A DNA stretch of 12,940 nucleotides from RGIG6353 sp045535585 (lineage in GTDB: Bacteria; Bacillota; Clostridia; Oscillospirales; SIG627), in assembly GCA_045535585.1 (NCBI GenBank), contig JAZSLY010000106.1:1-12940 (forward strand), written 5' to 3'. The notes beneath the pieces were generated by a model. The model made no database searches and had not been told where the DNA came from. It saw only the letters and a program-made list of their open reading frames with translations. This document shows, in pieces, positions 7,059 through 12,940 of this stretch. Numbering within the stretch: position 1 is the stretch's first letter; each line of letters starts with the position of its first letter. The position numbers and the translations under genes were made by a program.

Positions 7059-8456
7059 CTAAAATCTGAAATAAAGGAATGGGTTGTACGAGCCGTCAAC
7101 GAGATATGCGGTGCAAAGTAAGAGAAGAGCTACGCATACCACGGGCTCAAGTGTTGCCACAACGCCTCTCGCTTTGCCCTCGGAAAGCTTTTTGTGAAGA
7201 AGCTTGGGCAGAGGTGTTGCGCCGACTATACCAAGCACGAACACGAGAGCGTTGCTGGAAAGCTGATAGAGGGTCACGGAATTATAGAGCTCATATCCCC
7301 CAAAGCCGAACATACCGCAGATATCCGACAGCGCCACAGCCATAGTGGGTGCGTTGAACACCACGAAGCCAAGGGTCACGAAGAACATCGTGTATATATG
7401 AGCAAGGGGACGGCTCTTTTCGATAATTCGGCGAACAAAGAACTTTTCGGCAATAAGTAGGACGGCGTAAATAAGCCCCCACACCACAAAATTCCAGGCA
7501 GCGCCGTGCCACAGACCCGTCAGCATCCATACGACGAGAGTGTTGAAAAGCCAGCGCCATACCGTTACTCTGTTTCCGCCGAGCGGAATATAGACGTAGT
7601 CTCTGAACCAGGAGCCCAGCGACATATGCCAACGCCTCCAGAATTCGCTGATGCTCTTGGAAATATAGGGATAGTTAAAGTTTTCAATGAAATTAAAGCC
7701 GAAAATCTTACCAAGACCTATCGCCATATCCGAATAGCCTGAGAAATCGAAATAAACGTGGATGCCAAAGGCAATGGCGTAAACCCAGAAGAAGAGCACC
7801 GACTTGTCGGAGCTTTCACGGAATAGGTCGCACACGGCGCCCATCTGGTTTGCAATAAGCACCTTCTTTGAAAGACCTACGATAAATCGGCGAGCACCGA
7901 GATAGAATTTCTCAAAGGAGTGCTCACGGCTTTCAAGCTCCTTTGCCACGTCGACATAACGGACGATAGGACCTGCAATAAGCTGAGGGAAAAGCGCAAC
8001 GTAGGTTGCAAAATTTATAATATTTTTCTGGTAGGGCACGTTTCCTCTGTATACGTCAATGGTATAGCTCAAAATCTGGAAGGTATAGAAGCTGATACCG
8101 ATTGGAAGCGCAATCTTCAAAAGAGGAAGCGACAGACCCGTTACCGCGTTGAAATTGTCGATAAAGAAATCGGCGTATTTGAAAAAGCCCAGAATAATAA
8201 CGCTTGATGCCACCGAGAGAGTAAGCCATATTTTCTTGGTGCTCTTTTTCTTCGACTTGTCGATTGCCATACCGAAAATATATCCCGTAATAATAGAGGC
8301 TATCATCAGGAATACGTATTTGGGCTCACCCCAGCCGTAGAAAACAAGGCTGGAAAGTAAGAGGACGGTATTCCTGAGGCATTTCGGCACTAAAAAGTAC
8401 AGAATAACCACTATCGGCAAAAAATAAAAGAGAAACGGAATTCCGGAAAAAAGCAC
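7059..8456 (-). CDS. MBOAT family membrane O-acyltransferase (AlgI-like)
   Basis: A 465-residue polytopic membrane protein that should take an acyl group (usually acetyl) from a cytoplasmic donor and hand it across the membrane for attachment to a cell-surface or secreted polymer. Many hydrophobic helices span the length, beginning with FLFYFLPIVVILYFLV. AlgI/DltB-type MBOAT hallmarks are present: FDFSGYSDMAIGLGKIFGFN, WRRWHMSLGSWFRDYVYIPL with H277, and the catalytic-histidine motif LWHGAAWNFVVWG with H317. Length matches AlgI relatives. Translation starts at a GTG (8454-8456) supported by AAAGGTGGTG at 8462-8471; no better ATG is near. The DHHW partner gene follows 12 bases downstream. Acetyl donor and polymer are inferred from the family only. 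Confidence 0.93.
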   Translation of the reverse strand: MLFSGIPFLFYFLPIVVILYFLVPKCLRNTVLLLSSLVFYGWGEPKYVFLMIASIITGYIFGMAIDKSKKKSTKKIWLTLSVASSVIILGFFKYADFFIDNFNAVTGLSLPLLKIALPIGISFYTFQILSYTIDVYRGNVPYQKNIINFATYVALFPQLIAGPIVRYVDVAKELESREHSFEKFYLGARRFIVGLSKKVLIANQMGAVCDLFRESSDKSVLFFWVYAIAFGIHVYFDFSGYSDMAIGLGKIFGFNFIENFNYPYISKSISEFWRRWHMSLGSWFRDYVYIPLGGNRVTVWRWLFNTLVVWMLTGLWHGAAWNFVVWGLIYAVLLIAEKFFVRRIIEKSRPLAHIYTMFFVTLGFVVFNAPTMAVALSDICGMFGFGGYELYNSVTLYQLSSNALVFVLGIVGATPLPKLLHKKLSEGKARGVVATLEPVVCVALLLLCTAYLVDGSYNPFLYFRF

Positions 8457-8461
8457 TGTTT

Positions 8462-8471
8462 CACCACCTTT
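8462..8471 (-). promoter_or_regulatory. Ribosome binding site fixing a GTG start of the MBOAT gene
   Basis: On the - strand AAAGGTGGTG ends five bases before the GTG at 8456-8454. The reading frame has no closer ATG, so this site decides a GTG start. The use of GTG and a slightly off-consensus Shine-Dalgarno suggests moderate translation. Confidence 0.65.
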
Positions 8472-8481
8472 GCTTTAAAAT

Positions 8482-8505
8482 GGGGAGTGTATTTTTACAC
8501 TCCCC
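8482..8505. repeat. 10-bp hairpin just upstream of the MBOAT gene
   Basis: ggggagtgta (8482-8491) and tacactcccc (8496-8505) form a perfect 10-bp stem with a tttt loop. On the - strand it lies 10 bases before the Shine-Dalgarno of the MBOAT gene and is followed by attttaaag, a weak T-tract. It could be a leader hairpin, an attenuator or a poor terminator of read-through from the upstream operon. Confidence 0.7.
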
Positions 8506-8553
8506 GCGTATTTTTGCTTATGATTTATTAAGGGCGCCTAAAAAAGAGGTAGA

Positions 8554-8611
8554 TTGCACGAATCGACGCTCGTCGCCGTACGATTGTACGGCAGTAGCGA
8601 GAGTCGTGCAA
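8554..8611. repeat. Long imperfect hairpin, candidate dispersed repeat
   Basis: Outer arms ttgcacga (8554-8561) and tcgtgcaa (8604-8611) and inner arms gccgtac (8575-8581) and gtacggc (8586-8592) nest around the loop gatt. A further 4-bp pairing lies between them, giving one 58-base imperfect stem. It is more GC-rich than the flanks, which fits a small inserted repeat or a structured RNA leader. Whether other copies exist cannot be seen from this window. Confidence 0.6.
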
Positions 8612-8633
8612 AGAAAAAACGAATATATTTTTT

Positions 8634-8659
8634 GTAAAATTTGGTTTAACAAATTTTAC
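8634..8659. repeat. AT-rich 10-bp inverted repeat
   Basis: gtaaaatttg (8634-8643) and caaattttac (8650-8659) are exact reverse complements around the loop gtttaa. With its AT content it may be an operator-like site or a weak hairpin downstream of the lipoprotein gene. No T-tract supports terminator function. Confidence 0.55.
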
Positions 8660-8759
8660 TACCCATAAATAAACTTACTTTATTTTAAGGTTTAGAGCAT
8701 ATTAGAATGCTTTTTCACCTCGTTTTTTCGTTCTACACTTTTTTTACAGCCCAGCCTTT

Positions 8760-9383
8760 TTAGTTCTTCTGTGCCTCGAACTCTACCTCGCCAACAACCT
8801 CAACGAATGCATTTACGTAATCGTCAACGCTGAGCTCAAGCTGAGAGTCGATCATAATGAGCATTACTGTATCGCCTGATACAACCGTTCTTATCTGGTC
8901 TGCCTCAACGCACATCCACTTTCTCTGGTCGATGCCGTTGTGCATCTGGGTCGCAACCTCACTTGCAGCTGTGTCGTCCTTAACGTCAACGAGAACGAGA
9001 GAGTAAGCCTGAGAGCCTATCATTGACTCGTAGATTGCAACGCTGTCTACTGCGCTTGCATCAGCAAGACCCGTGTAGTAGGTGATCATATTGTATTCGT
9101 CGTTTGCAAGGTCGAAGGGTACGGGACCTGCCATAAAGGGTGTAGGAACCTTTTCGGTAATAGCGGCGAGATATCCGTCAAGCTTGCTTACTTCTGCGGG
9201 AGCATCGGGAGTCTCAACGGGTGTCTCGTCAGGGGTCTCAACCTCTTCATCGGGAGTCTCAACGGGTGTTTCAACAACTGTGTCGTTGTTTTCAACTTCT
9301 TCTTCGGGCTTTTCGGAAGCGCAAGAGATTAAAAGGGAAGTGGACATTACGATTGCAGCAAGGATAAATAAAAGCTTTTTCAT
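8760..9383 (-). CDS. Putative lipoprotein, DUF4358-like
   Basis: A 207-residue secreted lipoprotein of unknown function. The signal peptide MKKLLFILAAIVMSTSLL is followed by the lipobox LISC with C21 as the lipidated cysteine. Next comes an acidic Pro/Thr/Glu linker (about 24-62) with repeated VETP and TPDE units, then a compact domain to the C-terminus. The spacing of features in that domain resembles DUF4358 lipoproteins of Clostridia; this assignment is from memory and moderate. The frame stays open to an ATG at 9458, but that start would put 25 basic residues before the signal peptide and overlap the preceding gene. The ATG at 9383 has AAAGGA nine bases upstream and is preferred. It is the third gene behind an ECF sigma factor and may be part of its output or its sensing arm. 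Confidence 0.8.
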   Translation of the reverse strand: MKKLLFILAAIVMSTSLLISCASEKPEEEVENNDTVVETPVETPDEEVETPDETPVETPDAPAEVSKLDGYLAAITEKVPTPFMAGPVPFDLANDEYNMITYYTGLADASAVDSVAIYESMIGSQAYSLVLVDVKDDTAASEVATQMHNGIDQRKWMCVEADQIRTVVSGDTVMLIMIDSQLELSVDDYVNAFVEVVGEVEFEAQKN

Positions 9384-9392
9384 TTTGTTTTT

Positions 9393-9398
9393 TCCTTT
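9393..9398 (-). promoter_or_regulatory. Ribosome binding site fixing the lipoprotein start
   Basis: AAAGGA on the - strand, nine bases before the ATG at 9383-9381. It supports the start that places the signal peptide directly at the N-terminus, rather than the upstream ATG at 9458. Confidence 0.65.
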
Positions 9399-9409
9399 CG
9401 GTTTAAAAA

Positions 9410-9940
9410 TTATTTTTTTCTCAGCGACAGCTCGCCGCTTTGGTTTCTTGAAATACAATATGTGTCGGTTCTGCTTTTCGTTTCAATAGTAATGAAGTAT
9501 TCCGTGCTTTCTTCAAGGTCTACCGTCCAGGTAAGCTTTCCGTCGTGAGAGAGAGTAAGCTCTCTGTCCGACGCGTCGCCCGAGGACAGAATTCCGTGAG
9601 ACACGGAAATTTTTGCTTCGGTACCTGTTTTTAAGGTGAATTCAAAATCCCTGATATCGTTAAGCGATAACGGGGCAATTCTGGCGTTATTTTGTACTGC
9701 AGTCAGCATAATGGCATCCTTGTTTACACGGTTGCCTTCAAAATAGAGGTTTGTCTTTGCACTTGGGAAAAACACAAAGGACGCAACTATTATTATAACT
9801 GCCGCCGCAATGGCATAGTACGTTTGGACTGTCGAGGAAATGCGATTGTTTTTTTCGTTCACCGCCGACATAACTCTTTCTTTCAGAGTATCGGGGGCTT
9901 TTATGCTTAAATAAGCATTTATATCTTTTGTGCTAATCAT
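9410..9940 (-). CDS. Single-pass membrane protein, putative anti-sigma factor
   Basis: A 176-residue protein with a short N-terminal cytoplasmic part (about 1-38, containing IKAPDTLKERVMSAVNEKN), one transmembrane segment (about 41-59, YAIAAAVIIIVASFVFF) and an extracytoplasmic, probably beta-rich domain. This layout, directly behind an ECF sigma gene, fits an anti-sigma factor that holds the sigma factor at the membrane until a surface signal is received. No His-Cys zinc-finger (HxxxCxxC) is present, so it is not a ZAS-type anti-sigma, and sigma binding is inferred. The ATG follows TAAGGAGG (9950-9957) by nine bases. That TAA is the stop codon of the sigma gene, suggesting translational coupling. 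A non-regulatory ECF target protein is the alternative. Confidence 0.7.
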   Translation of the reverse strand: MISTKDINAYLSIKAPDTLKERVMSAVNEKNNRISSTVQTYYAIAAAVIIIVASFVFFPSAKTNLYFEGNRVNKDAIMLTAVQNNARIAPLSLNDIRDFEFTLKTGTEAKISVSHGILSSGDASDRELTLSHDGKLTWTVDLEESTEYFITIETKSRTDTYCISRNQSGELSLRKK

Positions 9941-9954
9941 AGGGCAGCACCTCC

Positions 9955-10431
9955 TTATAGGTTATCTGAAAAATCAATTTTCAGCTTTTCTCTTGCCCTT
10001 GCCAGTCGCATCTTAACAGCGGATACCGATATCCTTAATATTCTTGCACATTCTTCTATACTATATCCCTCGTAATAATGAAGCAATATCGGGGTCTTGT
10101 AGGTGTCCTCCAGATGCAAAACCATATCCGTCATCTCACCGCCTCCGATTTCAGCACATACGTCCTCGGCGTCCTCAAGCGGTGCGTGAGTCCTGATTTT
10201 TCTTTTCCGTGCAATATCGTGGCATTGATTGATAGTCACCCTCACAAACCACGCCTTTTCGTGCTCATCGCTGAAAAACCGGGGGTTAGAGTGGTAGTAT
10301 TTCACGAAAACGTCGTGAACTGCATCCTCTGCATCCTCTCGGTTAAGAAGGTGAGACAGAGACAGTCTATATAACATATTGGAGTATTTGTCGTACACAA
10401 CCTCGAAAAGCTCCTTTGCGGAACTGTTCAT
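9955..10431 (-). CDS. ECF-type RNA polymerase sigma factor
   Basis: A 158-residue sigma-70 family factor containing only regions 2 and 4. Region 2 (about 8-76) includes YRLSLSHLLNREDAEDAVHDVFVKYY, which covers the core-binding and -10 recognition helices, and the AWFVRVTINQCHD segment. Region 4 (about 103-153) includes the helix-turn-helix SIEECARILRISVSAVKMRLARAREKL for -35 recognition. Length is typical of ECF factors. AGGAGG lies five bases before the ATG. It is first in an operon with a membrane protein and a lipoprotein, the usual setting of a cell-envelope stress or surface-sensing ECF. The subgroup and signal are not visible. Confidence 0.93.
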   Translation of the reverse strand: MNSSAKELFEVVYDKYSNMLYRLSLSHLLNREDAEDAVHDVFVKYYHSNPRFFSDEHEKAWFVRVTINQCHDIARKRKIRTHAPLEDAEDVCAEIGGGEMTDMVLHLEDTYKTPILLHYYEGYSIEECARILRISVSAVKMRLARAREKLKIDFSDNL

Positions 10432-10450
10432 TTGTACCTCCTATCCTAAA

Positions 10451-10477
10451 CACGCATGAGCGCATTAAAAGGTCACA
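10451..10477 (-). promoter_or_regulatory. Candidate ECF-type (autoregulatory) promoter of the sigma gene
   Basis: On the - strand TGTGACCTTTT (-35-like, starting at 10477) and CGTG (10454-10451) are separated by 17 bases, counted from the end of TGTGAC. This resembles Bacillus-type ECF promoters with TGAAAC...CGT. The implied start site would fall almost at the Shine-Dalgarno, giving a very short leader, which weakens the call. Confidence 0.35.
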
Positions 10478-10504
10478 TTATTTTTAAATAATTTTTTCTT
10501 GTAT

Positions 10505-10533
10505 ATTTTACCACATTTTAACTTTTTTGGCAA
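10505..10533 (-). promoter_or_regulatory. Sigma-A promoter for the ECF operon
   Basis: On the - strand -35 TTGCCA (10533-10528), a 17-base spacer and -10 TAAAAT (10510-10505), preceded by TGG as an extended -10. The leader to the sigma gene would be about 70 bases. The spacing is ideal. Confidence 0.6.
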
Positions 10534-10549
10534 TAGTTAATTATAGCTC

Positions 10550-10578
10550 TTGAAAAGCGCGGGAAAAAGTATTATAAT
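10550..10578 (+). promoter_or_regulatory. Sigma-A promoter for the glycoside hydrolase gene
   Basis: -35 TTGAAA (10550-10555), a 17-base spacer and a perfect -10 TATAAT (10573-10578). Transcription should begin near 10585, followed by AAGGAG at 10601-10606, six bases before the ATG at 10613. The -35 boxes of this and the divergent ECF promoter are only 16 bases apart. Confidence 0.8.
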
Positions 10579-10612
10579 TAAGGTGTAATATCACTTTTCA
10601 AAGGAGAAAGAT

Positions 10613-12442
10613 ATGGAGTTTTTGCTTGGATGTAACTATTGGGCATCAAACGCAGGTACGGATATGTGGGTGGATTTTTCCCCCGAGCATATTGAACGCG
10701 ACCTTAAAGTCCTGTCGTCACACGGCGTCTCTTACCTCAGAGTTTTCCCTAATTGGCGTGACTTTCAACCCGTTGTGGCTATGTACGGCTTGAGAGGGGA
10801 GACGGTTGAATATCGTATGAGAAGCGGTGACGAGAGCGAAAACCCATATTATCTCGACGAAAAAATGATGACGCGCTTTGCCGAATTCTGCGATATCTGC
10901 GACAAATATAATGTTAGACTCATCGTGGGGCTTCTGACGGGTTGGATGAGTGGCAGACTCTTCATTCCCGAAGCGCTTAACAACAAGAATTTATTCACCG
11001 ACCCTACCGCTCAGGTTTTCGAGCAAAAATTCATCAAGGGCTTCGTATCCGCCTTTAAGGAGAGGGACACAATATACGCGTGGGACCTTGGCAACGAGTG
11101 CAACTGTATGTGGCAGGCGGAAAGTCATATGGAGGCATACTCCTGGAGCATGATGATATCCAACGCTATCAAGGCATCCGACCCTACACGCCCCGTTATA
11201 TCGGGACTCTGCGGACTCGGCTTCGACTCGGCTCTCTGGCGTATTTGTGAGCAGGGAGATGCAACCGATATACTCACCACCCACCCCTATCCCGTTTTCG
11301 TCCCCCACGCCAACAAAACGGGCATCGGTACTTTAAGGACCACCCTCCACGCAACCTGCGAAACGAAGCTGTATTCCGATATATCGGGCAAGCCTGCTTT
11401 GGTGGAGGAGATAGGTACTCTCGGTCCTATGGTGTGCAGTGACGAGCTTGCAGGGGACTTTTTAAGGTGCAACCTATTTTCCAACTATTTTAACGGTGCC
11501 ATCGGCGTTCTCTGGTGGTGCGCCTCCGACCAAACGGGTCTTACCAATCCGCCATACGCATGGCAGATGTGCGAGGTAGAGCTTGGTATGCTGACATCAT
11601 GCGGCAAGCCCAAGCCCGTGCTTCTTGAAATGGAAAAGTTTTCCCGCACGATGTCATCCTTGGGCATCAGCCCTGCCAAGCCCAAGCCCGACGCCGTTTG
11701 TATTCTTACAAAGAAGCAGGACCAATGGGGCGTGGCTTATATGACCTACTGTCTTGCCAAGGAGGCAGGAATTGATATCGACTTCGCCTACTGTGAGGAC
11801 GAAATACCGAATTGCGACGTTTATATGCTTCCGTCGGTTGACTTTATCAACCGTGAGGATTTTGACTCCCTTCGCCGTCGGGTCAAAGAGGGCGCTACGT
11901 TATATATTTCCAATAATCAGGCTTTTATTTCGGAGCTCTCGGATTTTGCAGGTATTCGTGTGCTGGACTCGGCGTATTCGGGCGAGGCGAGGGAGCTTGA
12001 ATTTGAAGGGGAAAGGCTTCGACTTACCTCGTCAAGAAGCTTTGATATAGAGGCGTGCGGTGCTAAGGTTATCCTTTCTGACACGGCAGGCAGACCTGCA
12101 GTTCTTGAAAACAGCTTCGGCTCGGGCAAAGTTATATACCTTAATTTCCCTTTGGAAAAAATGATACTCGACAGAATAGACTCTCTTGATACGGGAATAT
12201 ACAAGCTGTATCAAAAATGCTTTGCCGAGCTTCTTGAAAGAAAGGCGGTTACCAGCGCAAACCCCTATATCGCCCTTGGCGAATATCAGGAGGAGGGCAG
12301 ACGGTTTATAGTTGCTATAAATCACAGCGCATCACCGCAAAATCCAATGCTCACCTTTAAAAAGGCAGAGGCAAAAGAGGTGCTCTACGGCAACCCCGAC
12401 GCCATTCCCGCCTTTGACGCATTGATTATCACTATCGAATAA
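10613..12442 (+). CDS. Clan GH-A glycoside hydrolase (GH5-like), cytoplasmic
   Basis: A 609-residue retaining glycosidase candidate. The N-terminal part (about 1-350) is a TIM barrel of the cellulase/beta-mannanase type, starting LGCNYWASNAGTDMW with LRVFPNW on an early strand. The predicted acid/base is E162 in DLGNECNCMW, and the predicted nucleophile is E266 in ALVEEIGTLG, the expected NE and EIG positions. ITTHPYPVF-like and GVLWWCASDQ segments supply active-site aromatics. Residues about 365-480 (VCILTKKQDQWGVAYMTYCL, then YMLPSVDF and GATLYISNN) look like the trimerisation domain of GH42-type beta-galactosidases. A small beta domain ends the chain. There is no signal peptide or carbohydrate-binding module, so it should act inside the cell on imported oligosaccharides. 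Substrate is not determinable. copA starts 13 bases after its stop. Confidence 0.85.
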   Translation: MEFLLGCNYWASNAGTDMWVDFSPEHIERDLKVLSSHGVSYLRVFPNWRDFQPVVAMYGLRGETVEYRMRSGDESENPYYLDEKMMTRFAEFCDICDKYNVRLIVGLLTGWMSGRLFIPEALNNKNLFTDPTAQVFEQKFIKGFVSAFKERDTIYAWDLGNECNCMWQAESHMEAYSWSMMISNAIKASDPTRPVISGLCGLGFDSALWRICEQGDATDILTTHPYPVFVPHANKTGIGTLRTTLHATCETKLYSDISGKPALVEEIGTLGPMVCSDELAGDFLRCNLFSNYFNGAIGVLWWCASDQTGLTNPPYAWQMCEVELGMLTSCGKPKPVLLEMEKFSRTMSSLGISPAKPKPDAVCILTKKQDQWGVAYMTYCLAKEAGIDIDFAYCEDEIPNCDVYMLPSVDFINREDFDSLRRRVKEGATLYISNNQAFISELSDFAGIRVLDSAYSGEARELEFEGERLRLTSSRSFDIEACGAKVILSDTAGRPAVLENSFGSGKVIYLNFPLEKMILDRIDSLDTGIYKLYQKCFAELLERKAVTSANPYIALGEYQEEGRRFIVAINHSASPQNPMLTFKKAEAKEVLYGNPDAIPAFDALIITIE

Positions 12443-12455
12443 ATTGGAGAGAAAA

Positions 12456-12940
12456 ATGACAAAAAAGATTTTCATAGTTGAAGGAATGAGCTGCTCTGCC
12501 TGCTCTGCCTCGGTGGAGAGAGCAGTTGGCAGAGTGGAGGGCGTGGAGAGCGTCAGCGTAAATCTTCTTGGAAAGACGATGCTCTGCACCTTCGACGAAG
12601 ACAAGACTACCGTGGAGGACATAATCCGCGCCGTTACCAAGGCAGGCTTTGAAGCAAGGCTTGAAAAGGAAGAAAAGCGTGAGGAAAAGGTGGAAAAAAG
12701 CGAGGAGGAGCAGGTTAAAAAAAGACTTGCAGTTTCCTTTGCGCTTCTTTTCGTATTGATGTATATTTCAATGGGGCATATGCTTCATTTGCCCGAGTTA
12801 CCCTTCTTCAAGGGTACGGCGGGCGCTCTCCCTCTGGCGTTTACACAGCTTCTTCTTACAGTTCCCGTATTGCTTGTTAACAAGAAATTCTTCATTTCAG
12901 GCGCAAAGGCCATCAGGAATAAAGCGCCCAATATGGACAC
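12456..12940 (+). CDS. copA: Copper-translocating P-type ATPase, N-terminal part (cut by window end)
   Basis: The first 161 codons of a P1B-type ATPase that exports Cu(+) from the cytoplasm. A heavy-metal-binding domain (about 1-70) begins TKKIFIVEGMSCSAC, with the metal-binding cysteines C13 and C16. A highly charged Lys/Glu linker (about 70-87) leads to the first two transmembrane helices, LAVSFALLFVLMYISMG and LPLAFTQLLLTVPVLLV. The window ends in the segment FFISGAKAIRNKAPNMD, typical of the region before the next membrane helices. The phosphorylation and CPC motifs lie beyond the edge, so Cu over other metals is a family-based judgement. The ATG follows GGAGAG closely. It may be co-transcribed with the glycosidase gene, an unusual partner. 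Confidence 0.88.
   Translation, partial: MTKKIFIVEGMSCSACSASVERAVGRVEGVESVSVNLLGKTMLCTFDEDKTTVEDIIRAVTKAGFEARLEKEEKREEKVEKSEEEQVKKRLAVSFALLFVLMYISMGHMLHLPELPFFKGTAGALPLAFTQLLLTVPVLLVNKKFFISGAKAIRNKAPNMD

Larger units (their letters stand above)
8457..8759. other. 303-base gap with three palindromes, no gene
   Basis: This gap lies between the lipoprotein gene (3' side) and the MBOAT gene (5' side), both on the - strand. It should hold the end of one transcript and the promoter of the next. I see no supported gene. It contains three separate inverted repeats (listed individually), an AT-rich stretch at 8612-8700 and a weak 5-bp hairpin agcat/atgct near 8697-8712. On the - strand TTGCAC (8611-8606 region) and TACAAT, 17 bases apart, fall inside the largest hairpin and could be a weak MBOAT promoter. 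That reading is tentative. Confidence 0.6.

Noticed and set aside
8697..8712. 5-bp hairpin agcat/atgct followed by ttttt as a terminator on the + strand
   Set aside because: The stem is short and AT-rich, and no + strand gene ends nearby.
9170..9320. Direct repeats encoding VETP/TPDE as a tandem DNA repeat or CRISPR-like array
   Set aside because: The units are irregular, in frame with the lipoprotein, and read as a low-complexity Pro/Thr/Glu linker rather than an independent repeat element.
9384..9458. Extended N-terminus for the lipoprotein, from an ATG at 9458
   Set aside because: It would add 25 basic residues before the signal peptide and overlap the membrane-protein gene. The ATG at 9383 has a proper ribosome site.

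Overview
The window looks like a piece of a low-to-moderate GC Firmicutes (Clostridia) chromosome, probably an anaerobic gut-type lineage. The reasons are strong AAGGAG/AGGAGG ribosome sites, a ferredoxin-linked indolepyruvate oxidoreductase, an ECF sigma factor/membrane protein/lipoprotein set, an AlgI/DHHW acyl-transfer pair and a Clostridia-like CopA N-terminus. Genus cannot be fixed from the sequence alone. Nothing in the window is an obvious mobile element, CRISPR array, tRNA or rRNA.

Region 1 (1-5840, + strand): the tail of an upstream reading frame, then five tightly spaced genes: an AMP-forming acyl-CoA ligase, iorA, iorB, a PaaK-type aryl-CoA ligase and a double-ACT-domain protein. 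They are closed by a 15-bp perfect terminator hairpin. Together they can interconvert aryl acids, aryl-acetyl-CoA and aryl-pyruvates. The ligases make aryl-CoA from the acid with ATP, and IorAB links aryl-CoA + CO2 + reduced ferredoxin to the aromatic 2-oxoacid. The ACT protein is a plausible amino-acid sensor. Direction (salvage of aryl acids to aromatic amino acids, or amino-acid fermentation) is an inference.

Region 2 (5916-8456, - strand): an MBOAT O-acyltransferase (GTG start) followed by a DHHW/AlgJ-like protein that keeps an Asp-x-His plus Ser triad. This is a typical two-gene system for acylating an extracellular polymer. It converges on region 1 and shares the bidirectional terminator.

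Region 3 (8457-8759): a 303-base gap without a gene that holds three separate palindromes, including a long imperfect hairpin that resembles a dispersed repeat.

Region 4 (8760-10431, - strand): ECF sigma factor, single-pass membrane protein (putative anti-sigma factor) and a lipoprotein, in that order. Promoters for this operon and for region 5 lie back to back in the 181-base divergent gap 10432-10612.

Region 5 (10613-12940, + strand): a good sigma-A promoter, a 609-residue clan GH-A (GH5-like) glycoside hydrolase without a signal peptide, and then the start of a copper-transporting P-type ATPase cut off by the window end.

Most of the content belongs to known families. The best leads are the two-ligase/IOR/ACT operon, the candidate ECF autoregulatory promoter, the palindrome cluster and the unassigned glycosidase.
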